This document shows, piece after piece, positions 16,952 through 25,202 of a stretch of DNA of 39,384 nucleotides. Source of the stretch: JBOHUC01 sp050733935. GTDB taxonomy: Bacteria > Eisenbacteria > RBG-16-71-46 > DASYSL01. The stretch covers positions 1-39,384 of the forward strand of contig JBOHUC010000182.1 of NCBI GenBank assembly GCA_050733935.1, written 5' to 3'. The position numbers and the translations under genes were made by a program. Each line of letters begins with the position of its first letter. The first letter of the stretch is position 1. The notes beneath the pieces were generated by a model, which ran no database searches, was not told where the DNA came from, and was given only the letters and a program-made list of their open reading frames with translations.

Positions 16952-19269
16952 GCCGCCTCTTCACTCGAGGAACCCGCGCCGCCCTGTGCGGCGGCGTGCT
17001 TCTCGCGCTGGCCCTGGGCGGGCTCGCTTCGAAGGCCGCGGGCGTGACGTCCGTCGGAGCTCTGCGGCCGGCGACGCTGGCTCCCGATGCTCCTGATCCT
17101 CTCCCGTCCGCGCCGGCCTTGGGGGTCCACGGCGTTCCCTGTGGCGACGGTTATGACGGCATCGGGAACGAGACCTGCAATGCCCCGAATCCCCCTCTCA
17201 TCGCTCCGGGGATCTACGAGGGTCTCCAGTCGGAGCCGTTCTTTCCCTCCTTCGATGAGGACTTCTACCGCGTGTCCGTCGGCGCGGGGCAGCTGCTCAG
17301 CGTGAGAATCACGTTCACTCATGCCGTTGGGGACCTCAACCTGGCGATCTATTCCCCCGCGTGCGATTTCCTCGTGAACTCCGCGACGTTGAACAACTTC
17401 GAGTTCTGCCAGTACCTGAATGCGGGACCGGCGGCGGAGTACCGTATCGTCGTGGACAACAACGGTCCGTCGTGTGTCACCTACACGATGAGCGTGACGG
17501 TCGGCTGTGAGGACATCTACGATCCTAACAACACCTGCGTTGCGCCATTGCCGGAGCTTGGTCCCGGCCTGTACCGGGACCTCTGGGCGAACGATTTCTT
17601 CGGCACGGGCGATGCGGACTGGTACCGGATTCTTCTGCAGCGCGCCGCAAAGATCACGGCACGGGCGATCTATTCGGTTGCGCCTGGTAACGCCGAGATC
17701 GGACTGTTGAGCGATGATTGCGCAACTCTCCTGGACATTGAGCAGAGCGGCGGGAACTTGATCCACGAGGTCACTTTCACGAACGACGGTCCCGACAGGT
17801 ACGTCCGCCTTGCGACCGGACACTACGACCCCGGCATCTGCCATCCTTACGACCTTGAAATCGTGATCGAGGGGACAGGGAACCTGGACAACACGGCCCT
17901 GTATGGCGGGTGGAGCGCTCCGATCATAGCCCGGAACGACGCCGCGTTCAGCGGGCTCACGACCCCGACGCTCGACGGAAACGCCCCGACCACCCACGCG
18001 AGGTGGGTGATTCGCCAGACGGGCCCTTACATCCTGGGGACCTGGCACTCTCACCTGTTCGTCGACGGGGTGTTCAGCGCATTTGCAATCGCGCATGAAC
18101 CTGTCCCGCCCGCCGACTACGCAGTGAATCCAACACCGCTCACGATACGGGGAGGCCGCCACACGATCGAGAGCCTCTCCGATCCCTTCTTCTCCCTCTA
18201 CGAGACCAACGAGCTCGACAATTCCTACGCGGTCCAGTACGTCTGGAGTCCGCTCGTAACGGCGTTCCAGGCGCCGAACGTCCGCGCAATACCCCCGCTG
18301 ACCGGCTTCATGGGGTATCCGAACGCGGACGGGTTCGAATACACACGGTCGGCCAGCTACGCCTGGGTCGTGAGCATCGCCGCGCGCGATGTGTTCGACG
18401 ACTACGATCTCCTCGTGTACGACGACTACTCCGGAAGCAGCTCGGGATTCACCAACCTGATCGGAAGCTCGGGGGGGTTCCTGAACCAAACGGACTTCGT
18501 GGTCGGACACTACGCGGAAACTCCTGTCACTGTCCGCCCGGCGGCCATTCTCTACAATCCGGGAAGCGGCGGAACGGACTTTGCGGCTGATCAGTCCGAT
18601 GCCCGATTCCGGAACGGCGATCTGACGAGCGGTCAGGTCACCTGGCTGGACCAGACCCTCGCGGGGAATCGGCTCGCCGATGTCTACGAGGCCTTCCTGG
18701 CCCCCGGGGCCACCTACTACCTGAGTCTTCGGCGCACTGCGGGCTCTTCCGATCTTCAGTTCGCGGTCTATCCGGGGACGAACGGCGGAATCTACAACCG
18801 CGTCGTCGGAGCGGAGAGCTCGAATCCTCTGTCGCCCGACACGGACGTGCTGACATACACGGCAGCCGTTGGCGGATGGCACCCGGTCGTCGTCTTCCGC
18901 GACAACGGGTCCGGGGCGGATTCGCCCGTTGCCTACGACTTCGTCTGGAGTCCGAGCGGATACGTCGACGCCGGCCCGATCCCCGGATCCGCGGCCGAGC
19001 TCGCATTCCTGGGCGCGCAGCCGAATCCGATCTCGGCGAGCGCCCGGTTCGAGTTCTCGCTGCCGCGTCCGGGACATGCGTCGATCGCCCTCTACGACGC
19101 GGCCGGACGGCTCGTACGACGAGTCGCTGACCAGGCTTTCGGCGCCGGACGCCAGTCGGTGGCGTACGACGGACACGGAGACGATGGAGGGCGCATGTCT
19201 CCCGGGGTCTACTGGGCGACGCTCCGGTTCGAGGACCGTCTCCTTACGCGGAGAGTCGTGCAGCTCTGA
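16948..19269 (+). CDS. Large secreted modular protein with FlgD-Ig-like C-terminus, unit 1
   Basis: A 773-residue protein. It has a signal peptide (residues 1-31), then two PPC-like beta domains at about 66-190 and 190-310 (DEDFYRVSVGAGQLLSVRIT and GDADWYRILLQRAAKITARA are equivalent). A CARDB-like segment follows at about 322-430, with RGGRHTIESL and ETNELDNSYAVQYVW, and a further long beta region to about 680. The last 88 residues resemble FlgD Ig-like/T9SS-type sorting domains (FLGAQPNPISASARFEFSLP, PGVYWATLRFEDRLLTRRVV). Cysteine pairs in the first domains suggest disulfides outside the cytoplasm. No catalytic motif was seen; adhesin or surface scaffold is a guess. It is coupled by ATGA to the small gene. 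Confidence 0.88.
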   Translation: MSRLFTRGTRAALCGGVLLALALGGLASKAAGVTSVGALRPATLAPDAPDPLPSAPALGVHGVPCGDGYDGIGNETCNAPNPPLIAPGIYEGLQSEPFFPSFDEDFYRVSVGAGQLLSVRITFTHAVGDLNLAIYSPACDFLVNSATLNNFEFCQYLNAGPAAEYRIVVDNNGPSCVTYTMSVTVGCEDIYDPNNTCVAPLPELGPGLYRDLWANDFFGTGDADWYRILLQRAAKITARAIYSVAPGNAEIGLLSDDCATLLDIEQSGGNLIHEVTFTNDGPDRYVRLATGHYDPGICHPYDLEIVIEGTGNLDNTALYGGWSAPIIARNDAAFSGLTTPTLDGNAPTTHARWVIRQTGPYILGTWHSHLFVDGVFSAFAIAHEPVPPADYAVNPTPLTIRGGRHTIESLSDPFFSLYETNELDNSYAVQYVWSPLVTAFQAPNVRAIPPLTGFMGYPNADGFEYTRSASYAWVVSIAARDVFDDYDLLVYDDYSGSSSGFTNLIGSSGGFLNQTDFVVGHYAETPVTVRPAAILYNPGSGGTDFAADQSDARFRNGDLTSGQVTWLDQTLAGNRLADVYEAFLAPGATYYLSLRRTAGSSDLQFAVYPGTNGGIYNRVVGAESSNPLSPDTDVLTYTAAVGGWHPVVVFRDNGSGADSPVAYDFVWSPSGYVDAGPIPGSAAELAFLGAQPNPISASARFEFSLPRPGHASIALYDAAGRLVRRVADQAFGAGRQSVAYDGHGDDGGRMSPGVYWATLRFEDRLLTRRVVQL

Positions 19270-19309
19270 GAGGCTCGTGTTCGCGAGCGGGTCCAATAGC
19301 TTCCGAACG

Positions 19310-19341
19310 GGCGCCCCGGGGGAAACGTCTCCCGGGGCGCC
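19310..19341 (+). terminator. Terminator-like hairpin after unit 1
   Basis: An 11-bp stem GGCGCCCCGGG / CCCGGGGCGCC with a 10-nt loop, about 40 nt after the stop of the large gene. The stem repeats that after rplQ. The T-tract is poor (CTCCTTGTTGG). Confidence 0.6.
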
Positions 19342-19399
19342 TCCTTGTTGGTGCGCCCACGGCCCGTGCGCCGCCGCTCCGCCCGCTCCATCCCTAAGC

Positions 19400-19428
19400 T
19401 TGTGCGGCATCGGCGATCGGAGTATTCT
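19400..19428 (+). promoter_or_regulatory. Sigma70-like promoter, unit 2
   Basis: TTGTGC and TATTCT with 17-nt spacing; the spacer is almost identical to that in unit 1. The -10 is closer to consensus than that of unit 1. The predicted start near 19435 leaves a leader of about 225 nt. Confidence 0.55.
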
Positions 19429-19658
19429 TGTTCACGCTCGTTGGAGCCGATTCGGGCTATCCGCCCGACAGTCGAAGCTCCCATCCGCATGGTGGACCGG
19501 GGCTCCCGCCCGTAACTATCCGTCGGTCCAGGCTTCCTGCGTTCGAGCGATCGCGCTGCCAGTTTCCCCCACGGAGGGTCGTGGCCGGCTCCCGCCGTTC
19601 GGCCCTTTATACGCCGCCTCGCACCGGGTCCCTTCGCCGGTCGACTGGAGGTTTGTTC
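19429..19658 (+). promoter_or_regulatory. Conserved, probably structured 5' leader, copy 2
   Basis: The second copy of the leader. Hairpins equivalent to copy 1 are GGAGC/GCTCC (19443-19481), GGACCG/CGGTCC (19494-19529) and GGGTCG/CGGCCC (19576-19605). In the last one a C-G pair of copy 1 becomes U-G, so pairing is kept. The loops differ more than the stems. The small gene follows with a GGAGG site about 8 nt before the ATG. Confidence 0.6.
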
Positions 19659-20171
19659 ATGCATTCTCGCACTCGATCTCTCTTTCCGTTCCTGGCCCTG
19701 CCGTTCCTGGTAGGCGCGATTCCGAGCGCCGCCGGTCCGATCACGGGGCTCAGCGATCCCGCTCCGGCCGTGCGCGCGACAGCGCCGGCGCAGGACGCGG
19801 CACGTGGAGCCGGAGTCGTTCAGCCGGAGGCCACGCGGAACCCGAGCGCAACGACCGCGGTGCCCCTCACGCCGGAGGAGGAGGCGCTGACTGCGATTCG
19901 CAAGGAAGCCCAGGCGCAAGTGGCCGAGCTTGCCCGCCGCGCGGCCGCCACGTCGAACGAAGCTGTCCGGCTCGACCTTCACCGGCAGGCGATCGAAATC
20001 AAGAAGCAGGCGGAGATGCAATTCCTCGCGACCAAGATCTCGTTTGCGCGCTCGCGCGGTGATCTCGCGGCCGTAAACCAGCTCGAGATGATCCGCGAAA
20101 ACCTGATCCATCCTCCGGCCCGCGCGAGCGTGCCGGGCGCCGACTCGCCGGTGAAGGGAGGGGCGCGATGA
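19659..20171 (+). CDS. Small secreted coiled-coil protein, unit 2
   Basis: A 170-residue paralog of the small protein of unit 1. The signal peptide covers about residues 1-25 (MHSRTRSLFPFLALPFLVGA). A low-complexity Ala/Pro region leads to the helical part with TPEEEALTAIRKEAQAQVAE and AIEIKKQAEMQFLATKISFA. The tail ends NLIHPPAR...VKGGAR, as in copy 1. The most conserved parts are the helical core and the last 20 residues, which points to a binding surface there. The stop overlaps the next start in ATGA. An upstream in-frame extension exists but lies in the non-coding leader and is not conserved as protein. Confidence 0.85.
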   Translation: MHSRTRSLFPFLALPFLVGAIPSAAGPITGLSDPAPAVRATAPAQDAARGAGVVQPEATRNPSATTAVPLTPEEEALTAIRKEAQAQVAELARRAAATSNEAVRLDLHRQAIEIKKQAEMQFLATKISFARSRGDLAAVNQLEMIRENLIHPPARASVPGADSPVKGGAR

Positions 20172-22498
20172 GCCGCTCCGCGCTTCACGGCCTGCGCACC
20201 GCCCTGCCGGTCCTCGCCCTTCTCGCGGGAGCCCTGTGCATGGTCTCCGCGGCACAGGCATCGTCGGGCGCCGGTCCGCGGCCCGCGTCCCTCTTTCCGG
20301 ATGCGCCCTATCAACTCCCGGCACACACGGTGGGGCCTGTCGCCCAGGGGGACCCTGTTCCCTGCGGCGACGCCTTCGACGGGCTTGGGAATCTGACCTG
20401 CAACGCCCCGGATCCCCCGCTCCTCACGCCGGGACTCTATTCGGGGCTTCAGTCGGAGCCGTTCTTCGCGAGCTTCGACGAGGACTTCTATCGCGTGTTC
20501 GTCGGCGCGGGCCAACGGCTGAGCGTGCGCATCACATTCAGCCACGCCCAGGGCGACGCCCAAATGGCGATCTATTCTCCGGCCTGCAACATTCTCGTCA
20601 ACTCCGTCACCGCGAACGACACGGAATTCTGCACGGTCGTCAACGGCGGTGCGGGGGCCGAGTACCGGATCGTGGTCGACAGCAACGGTCCGGGCTGCGT
20701 CACGTACGCGATGAGCGTGACCGTCACGTGCGAGGACATCTACGATCCGAACAGTGCTTGCCCCGGACCCCTGACGACGCTCACTCCGGGCACGCACACG
20801 AACCTGTGGGCGAATGGGTTTTTCGACACGGGGGATGTGGACTGGTACAAGATCCACCTGCGCCGGAGTGAGAAGCTCACGGCCCGCGCGCGTTATCTGA
20901 TTGCGCCCGCGGACGCCGAGATCGACTTTCTTACGCCGGACTGCGCATCGCTCCTCGCGGGCGAGAGGAGCGGCGGGAATCTCGTCCACGAGATCACGTA
21001 CATCAACGACGGTCCCGACACGGACATTCACCTCGCGACGGGTCATTACGACGCCGCGACGTGTCATCCCTACGACCTCGACATCATCATCGAGGGGACG
21101 GGGAACCTCGACAACACGGCCACATACGTGGGCTGGTCCGCCCCGGTCGTGCCTCGAAACGATGCCACGGCGACCCTCCCGAGCACGACCGTGTCGGCGA
21201 CCCTCGACGGGAATGTCGGCAACACTCATGTGAGTTGGTCGATTCGCCAGACGGGTCCGTACTCCATGCCCCAGTGGGATACGCAGGTTCTCCTCGACCT
21301 CGTGGCCGACTCTCCATTCTTCCCGCCCGACCCCGCTCCGGCGCTCGACTGGTACGCCGGCAACGTCGGGCCGTTCACGGTGCGGGGCGGCCGGCACACG
21401 TTCACGAGCGTGACCGACCAGTTCAACCTCATCCACGAGACGAACGAGTCCGACAATGTTTACAACGGCCAGTACGTGTGGAGTCCGCTCGTGACCGCGT
21501 TCGAGACTCCGAACGTGAGGACGTTCCCGCCGCATCCTGGTTTCGGGGGCCTTCCGAACGCGGATGGTTTCGAGTACACGCGCCCCGGGAGTTACGCCTG
21601 GGTCGTGGGCGTCGCCGCCCAGGGTGTATCCGACGACTACGATCTGTACGTGTACGACGACTACTCGGGAAGCACGGCCGGATACTCCAACTTCGTCCAG
21701 GGCTCCGGCGGATTTCTGAACGCCACGGACTTCGTCGTCGGGCACTATAGCGGGACCCCGGTCACGCTCCGGCCGGCGGCGGTGCAGTACTTCCTCGGCA
21801 GCGGCGGGACCGACTTTGCGTTCGACCAGTCCGACGCGCGTGTCCGAAACGGCCCGAACACGGACGCATCGAACTTCTTTCCCGGCCAGGTCATGGCGGC
21901 GAACCGGCTCGTCGATGTCTACGAGGCGTTCATGCTCGCGGGTTCGACGTTCTTCATGAGGCTCAAGAGCACGAGCGGACCCTCGGACCTCGAGTTCCGG
22001 GTCTACTCGGGGACGGGGGGCACGATCGGGTATCGGTTCTCCGGGGACGCGTCCAGTACCTTTACTCCCGACACGGACGTCCTCACGTACACGGCGACCG
22101 TAAACGGGTGGCACCCGATCGTGGTGTACCGGGCGGATGGCTCGAGCGCGGGCTCGCCGATGACGTACGACTTCGCCTGGATCAAGGCGGCGGTGGACGC
22201 CGGGGATGAGCCCGCGGGTGCCGCAGAGTTGGCGTTCCTCGGAGCGCAGCCCAATCCGATGTCGGCGGGCGGTCGCTTCGAGTTCTCCTTGCCGCGTGCC
22301 GGACACGCGTCGGTCGCGCTGTACGACGCGGGCGGCCGGCTCGTCCGCACGGTCGCGGACGGCTCGTTCGAGGCCGGGCGCCAGTCGGTCGCCTACGACG
22401 GGCGCTCTGAGGACGGAGCACGGCTCGCGGCCGGCGTGTACTGGGCGATGATCCGTTTCGAGGGTCAAAGCCTGACCAAGAGAATGGTGCAGCTCTAG
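20168..22498 (+). CDS. Large secreted modular protein with FlgD-Ig-like C-terminus, unit 2
   Basis: A 776-residue paralog of the large unit 1 protein with the same architecture: signal peptide (about 1-36), two PPC-like domains (DEDFYRVFVGAGQRLSVRIT; GDVDWYKIHLRRSEKLTARA), a CARDB-like segment (RGGRHTFTSVTDQ, ETNESDNVYNGQYVW), a long beta region, and a FlgD-Ig-like domain (FLGAQPNPMSAGGRFEFSLP, GVYWAMIRFEGQSLTKRMVQ). Short motifs such as YDLYVYDDYSGS and DFVVGHYSGTPVT are kept between all three paralogs. It is coupled to the small gene by ATGA, and a perfect hairpin follows 19 nt after its stop. Function unknown; an exported, surface-bound protein is likely. Confidence 0.88.
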   Translation: MSRSALHGLRTALPVLALLAGALCMVSAAQASSGAGPRPASLFPDAPYQLPAHTVGPVAQGDPVPCGDAFDGLGNLTCNAPDPPLLTPGLYSGLQSEPFFASFDEDFYRVFVGAGQRLSVRITFSHAQGDAQMAIYSPACNILVNSVTANDTEFCTVVNGGAGAEYRIVVDSNGPGCVTYAMSVTVTCEDIYDPNSACPGPLTTLTPGTHTNLWANGFFDTGDVDWYKIHLRRSEKLTARARYLIAPADAEIDFLTPDCASLLAGERSGGNLVHEITYINDGPDTDIHLATGHYDAATCHPYDLDIIIEGTGNLDNTATYVGWSAPVVPRNDATATLPSTTVSATLDGNVGNTHVSWSIRQTGPYSMPQWDTQVLLDLVADSPFFPPDPAPALDWYAGNVGPFTVRGGRHTFTSVTDQFNLIHETNESDNVYNGQYVWSPLVTAFETPNVRTFPPHPGFGGLPNADGFEYTRPGSYAWVVGVAAQGVSDDYDLYVYDDYSGSTAGYSNFVQGSGGFLNATDFVVGHYSGTPVTLRPAAVQYFLGSGGTDFAFDQSDARVRNGPNTDASNFFPGQVMAANRLVDVYEAFMLAGSTFFMRLKSTSGPSDLEFRVYSGTGGTIGYRFSGDASSTFTPDTDVLTYTATVNGWHPIVVYRADGSSAGSPMTYDFAWIKAAVDAGDEPAGAAELAFLGAQPNPMSAGGRFEFSLPRAGHASVALYDAGGRLVRTVADGSFEAGRQSVAYDGRSEDGARLAAGVYWAMIRFEGQSLTKRMVQL

Positions 22499-22517
22499 TT
22501 TCGTCGCAGTCCGTTCG

Positions 22518-22548
22518 GCGCCCCGGGAGACACGTTCTCCCGGGGCGC
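22518..22548 (+). terminator. Terminator-like hairpin after unit 2
   Basis: A perfect 13-bp stem GCGCCCCGGGAGA / TCTCCCGGGGCGC with a 5-nt loop, 19 nt after the stop codon. It is the third copy of nearly the same stem. No good T-tract follows. Confidence 0.62.
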
Positions 22549-22623
22549 GCTTCACCCGCGATTCGGGGCGACCCGCCCTCCACCCCGAACCGCTCCTCAC
22601 GGGTTCACCTGGAGGTGCGGCAA

Positions 22624-24471
22624 ATGCTCCCCCCTCGGCCAGCCATCCTGCTCGTGCTTGCACTCACGGCCGTCGCCCCGCCCGTCACCGCCGGAGTCTG
22701 CACGGATTCGTTCGATCCCAATCAGTCGTGCGCCGTGGCCGTGCCGGAAATCACGGCCGGTTCACATCCCAACCTTCAAGTCTCGGGATTCACCGACAGC
22801 GGAGACGCGGACTGGTACCGCGTGCTCGTCAAGCGAAGCGAACGCCTCACGGCCACCGCAACGTTTGCGATCGCGCCCGGGGACGCCGAAATCGATCTTC
22901 TCTCCGACGACTGCGCGACGGTCATCACCGGAGAGCGGAGCGGTGGAAACGCCGTCCACTCGATCACGTATGTGAACGACGGCCCCGACGCGTACTTCAA
23001 GCTCGTGTGCGGCCACTACGACAATGCGACCTGCCACGCCTATGACTTGCAAATCACGATCGAGGGCACGGGCAATCTCGACAACACGGTGACCTATCCC
23101 GGCTGGTCGGCTCCCGTGGTTCCCCGGAACGACGGGACGGCGAGTCTGGGCAGCACCGTGATCTCACCCACCCTCACCGGCAACGCCCCGGCCACCTGGT
23201 TCAACTGGGCCGTCCGCCAGACGGGCCCGGTCGCGCTGCCGACATGGTCCACGGTGCTCCAGGTCGACGGCGTGCCCGTCGGCCCCGGGCTCTCGCCGCC
23301 CACGCCGGCCCTGCCGCTCGACTACTACGCGTCGAACCAGGGGCCGTTCCTCGTGCGCGGGGGCCGGCACACGCTGACGAGCGTCACCGACGGTGTCGCC
23401 CTCGTCACCGAGACGAACGAGCTCGACAACACGCACGCGGTGCAGCACGTGTGGAGTCCCTTCACCACCGCGTGGGGGAATCCGAACGCCCGCCTGGCGC
23501 CGCCCGACCCGGGGCTCCTTCCGATCGCGAACAACGACGGATTCACGTTCACGCGAAACGCGAACTACGCCTGGGCCGTGGCGCTGGCGGCGCGCGATCC
23601 GGCGGACGACTACGACGTCGCGGTCTTCAACGACTACTCGGGAAGCAGTGCAGGCTTCAGCAACCAGATCGGATTCTCCTCGCATCTCGGGAATGCGGTC
23701 GATTTCGTGGTCGGCCACTTCAGCGGTACGCCCGCCACGGTGTATCCCGGAGCCGTCCGGTTCCTCGCCCCGGTGGGGAGCGACTATGCGATCGACCAGA
23801 TCGATGCGCGGTTCCGAAACGGTCCTGTTCTCGACGGCCCGGCGGACTACAATGCGCAGGTCCTGGGGGCGGATCGAATGGCCGACGTGTACGAGGCGTA
23901 CATGAACGCCGGCTCGACGTTCCATCTGTCCCTCTATCGGAGCGCGGGAACTCCGGACGTTGGGTTCGAGATCTTTCCCAGTGCGCCAGGCGGAGTCTAT
24001 GCCCGCGGGTCCGGAACCCCCTCGACGGCCCTGAGCGAGAACCTCGACGTGCTCACGTACGTGGCAAGCGCAACCGGGTGGCATCCGATCGTCATCCATC
24101 GCGACAACGGAACGAATGCGAACGAGGCCGTGACCTACGACTTCCACTGGAGCAAGGCGGGCTTCGTCGGGACGCCGGCGGATCCCGCAGGATCGGCGCG
24201 CTTCGCGTTCCTGGGGCCGCGCCCGAACCCGATCGCAGGCGCCGGGCGCTTCGAGTTCGTGCTGCCGCGGGCGGGACACGCTGCGCTTGCCCTGTTCGAC
24301 GCGGGAGGCCGGTGCGTGCGGAGGCTCGCGGACCGGGCGTTCGAGGCGGGCGTCCAGGAGGTCGCGTGGGACGGGCTTTCGGACGACGGGGGACGCGTGC
24401 CCGCAGGCGTCTACTGGGCTCGAATTCGCTTCGAGAACCGTTCGCTCGCGACCCGGGTCGTCGTGCTCTAG
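22624..24471 (+). CDS. Shorter third paralog of the large secreted protein
   Basis: A 615-residue protein that corresponds to residues 186 onward of the two large paralogs, with its own signal peptide (MLPPRPAILLVLALTAVAPP). It therefore has one PPC-like domain (GDADWYRVLVKRSERLTATA) instead of two, then the CARDB-like part (RGGRHTLTSVTDG, ETNELDNTHAVQHVW) and the FlgD-Ig-like end (FLGPRPNPIAGAGRFEFVLP). I choose this ATG because GGAGG lies 8 nt upstream; a GTG nine bases earlier overlaps that site. No small partner gene and no copy of the conserved leader precede it. No clear terminator follows before bfd. Confidence 0.87.
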   Translation: MLPPRPAILLVLALTAVAPPVTAGVCTDSFDPNQSCAVAVPEITAGSHPNLQVSGFTDSGDADWYRVLVKRSERLTATATFAIAPGDAEIDLLSDDCATVITGERSGGNAVHSITYVNDGPDAYFKLVCGHYDNATCHAYDLQITIEGTGNLDNTVTYPGWSAPVVPRNDGTASLGSTVISPTLTGNAPATWFNWAVRQTGPVALPTWSTVLQVDGVPVGPGLSPPTPALPLDYYASNQGPFLVRGGRHTLTSVTDGVALVTETNELDNTHAVQHVWSPFTTAWGNPNARLAPPDPGLLPIANNDGFTFTRNANYAWAVALAARDPADDYDVAVFNDYSGSSAGFSNQIGFSSHLGNAVDFVVGHFSGTPATVYPGAVRFLAPVGSDYAIDQIDARFRNGPVLDGPADYNAQVLGADRMADVYEAYMNAGSTFHLSLYRSAGTPDVGFEIFPSAPGGVYARGSGTPSTALSENLDVLTYVASATGWHPIVIHRDNGTNANEAVTYDFHWSKAGFVGTPADPAGSARFAFLGPRPNPIAGAGRFEFVLPRAGHAALALFDAGGRCVRRLADRAFEAGVQEVAWDGLSDDGGRVPAGVYWARIRFENRSLATRVVVL

Positions 24472-24513
24472 GTTCGTGCTCCGTCCGACCGTGATCCGTG
24501 CCATGATCGTGCC

Positions 24514-24708
24514 GTGATCATCTGTGTCTGCAAGGCCTTGCGCGAAATCGATCTGCGGGAGCACATTCGTGCCGGGGCGGTAACGCTGGTCGAGCTCGCG
24601 CGTCGAACCGGGGCGGGGACGGACTGCGGCACATGCCGGATCGCGCTCGAAGATCTGATTCACGATGAGGATGTAACGCCCCACCCCAAGCCCACGGAGC
24701 CCGCATGA
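24514..24708 (+). CDS. bfd: Bacterioferritin-associated ferredoxin
   Basis: A 64-residue [2Fe-2S] protein with C4, C6, C38 and C41 in the C-x-C ... C-x2-C pattern of the BFD domain (MIICVCKALRE, GTDCGTCRIAL). Bfd reduces the heme of bacterioferritin and so releases stored iron. The start is GTG. The stop overlaps the bfr ATG in ATGA, and the pair forms a two-gene operon. The tail HPKPTEPA is an uncharacterised extension. Confidence 0.94.
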   Translation: MIICVCKALREIDLREHIRAGAVTLVELARRTGAGTDCGTCRIALEDLIHDEDVTPHPKPTEPA

Positions 24709-25193
24709 AGCCGAAGGACCCCAAGGTGATCGAAATCCTGAACGACGTGCTGAGCGCGGAGCTGACCGCGATCAACCAGTACTTCGCGCATTCCGAGATG
24801 TGCAAGAACTGGGGCTACGATCGCCTGTTCAAGATCCTGCGCGAGCGCTCGATGGAGGAGATGCGGGACGCCCAGGAGCTCATCCGGCGGATCCTGTACT
24901 TCGAGGGTGTGCCGAACGTCCAGCGGCTCTATCGCATCGCGATCGGCGAAAACGTTCCTGAACAGCTCAAGGCCGACCTCGCGCTCGAGCGCGACGCCGT
25001 CGAGCGCCTCAACAAGCACATTGCCACGCTCACCGATCTCGGCGACAACGCAACCGCGGACCAGTTCGTGGAGATGCTGCACGACGAGGAGCGGCACGTG
25101 AACTTCCAGGAGGCGCAGCTCAATCTGATTGCGCAGATGGGGGTCGAGAACTACCTCGCGCAGCAGATCGGAGAGGCGGAAGACGGGAAGTAG
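24705..25193 (+). CDS. bfr: Bacterioferritin
   Basis: A 162-residue bacterioferritin, a 24-mer iron store with heme between subunits. The heme-ligand Met is M53, in EEMRDAQ. Diiron ligands matching the E. coli set are E19, E52, E95, E128 and H131. The position of the first ligand histidine (H54 in E. coli, EMKHA) is Asp55 here. The C-terminal NYLAQQIGEAE is typical. It is coupled to bfd. The TetR gene converges from the other strand nine bases away. Confidence 0.95.
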   Translation: MKPKDPKVIEILNDVLSAELTAINQYFAHSEMCKNWGYDRLFKILRERSMEEMRDAQELIRRILYFEGVPNVQRLYRIAIGENVPEQLKADLALERDAVERLNKHIATLTDLGDNATADQFVEMLHDEERHVNFQEAQLNLIAQMGVENYLAQQIGEAEDGK

Positions 25194-25202
25194 GGCCCTG
25201 GA

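Larger units (their letters stand above)
16101..22548 (+). repeat. Tandem duplication of a terminator-promoter-leader-two-gene unit
   Basis: Two units of about 3.2 kb lie head to tail: terminator stem, promoter, leader, small coiled-coil gene, large modular gene. Unit 1 runs from about 16101 to 19269 and unit 2 from about 19310 to 22498. The order, the ATGA overlap inside each unit and the leader sequence are all shared. The proteins have diverged (roughly half of the residues identical in the small pair by eye), so the duplication is old. Confidence 0.85.

Noticed and set aside
16198..19658. Leader as a known riboswitch (SAM, TPP, cobalamin, cyclic-di-GMP, fluoride)
   Set aside because: I looked for the consensus cores of these classes and found none in either copy.
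22615..22623. GTG start nine bases earlier for the third paralog
   Set aside because: It overlaps the GGAGG site that is well spaced for the ATG at 22624.
16720..22663. Very long open frames (nearly 900 codons) on the minus strand opposite the two large secreted proteins
   Set aside because: They are antisense shadows caused by GC-rich codon use. The translations are Arg/Val/His-rich, have no signal peptide or domain, and the sense frames have clear families and ribosome binding sites.
16948..24471. A type IX secretion gene cluster around the FlgD-Ig-type proteins
   Set aside because: Only cargo-type proteins are seen here; no por/gld/spr component is in the window.
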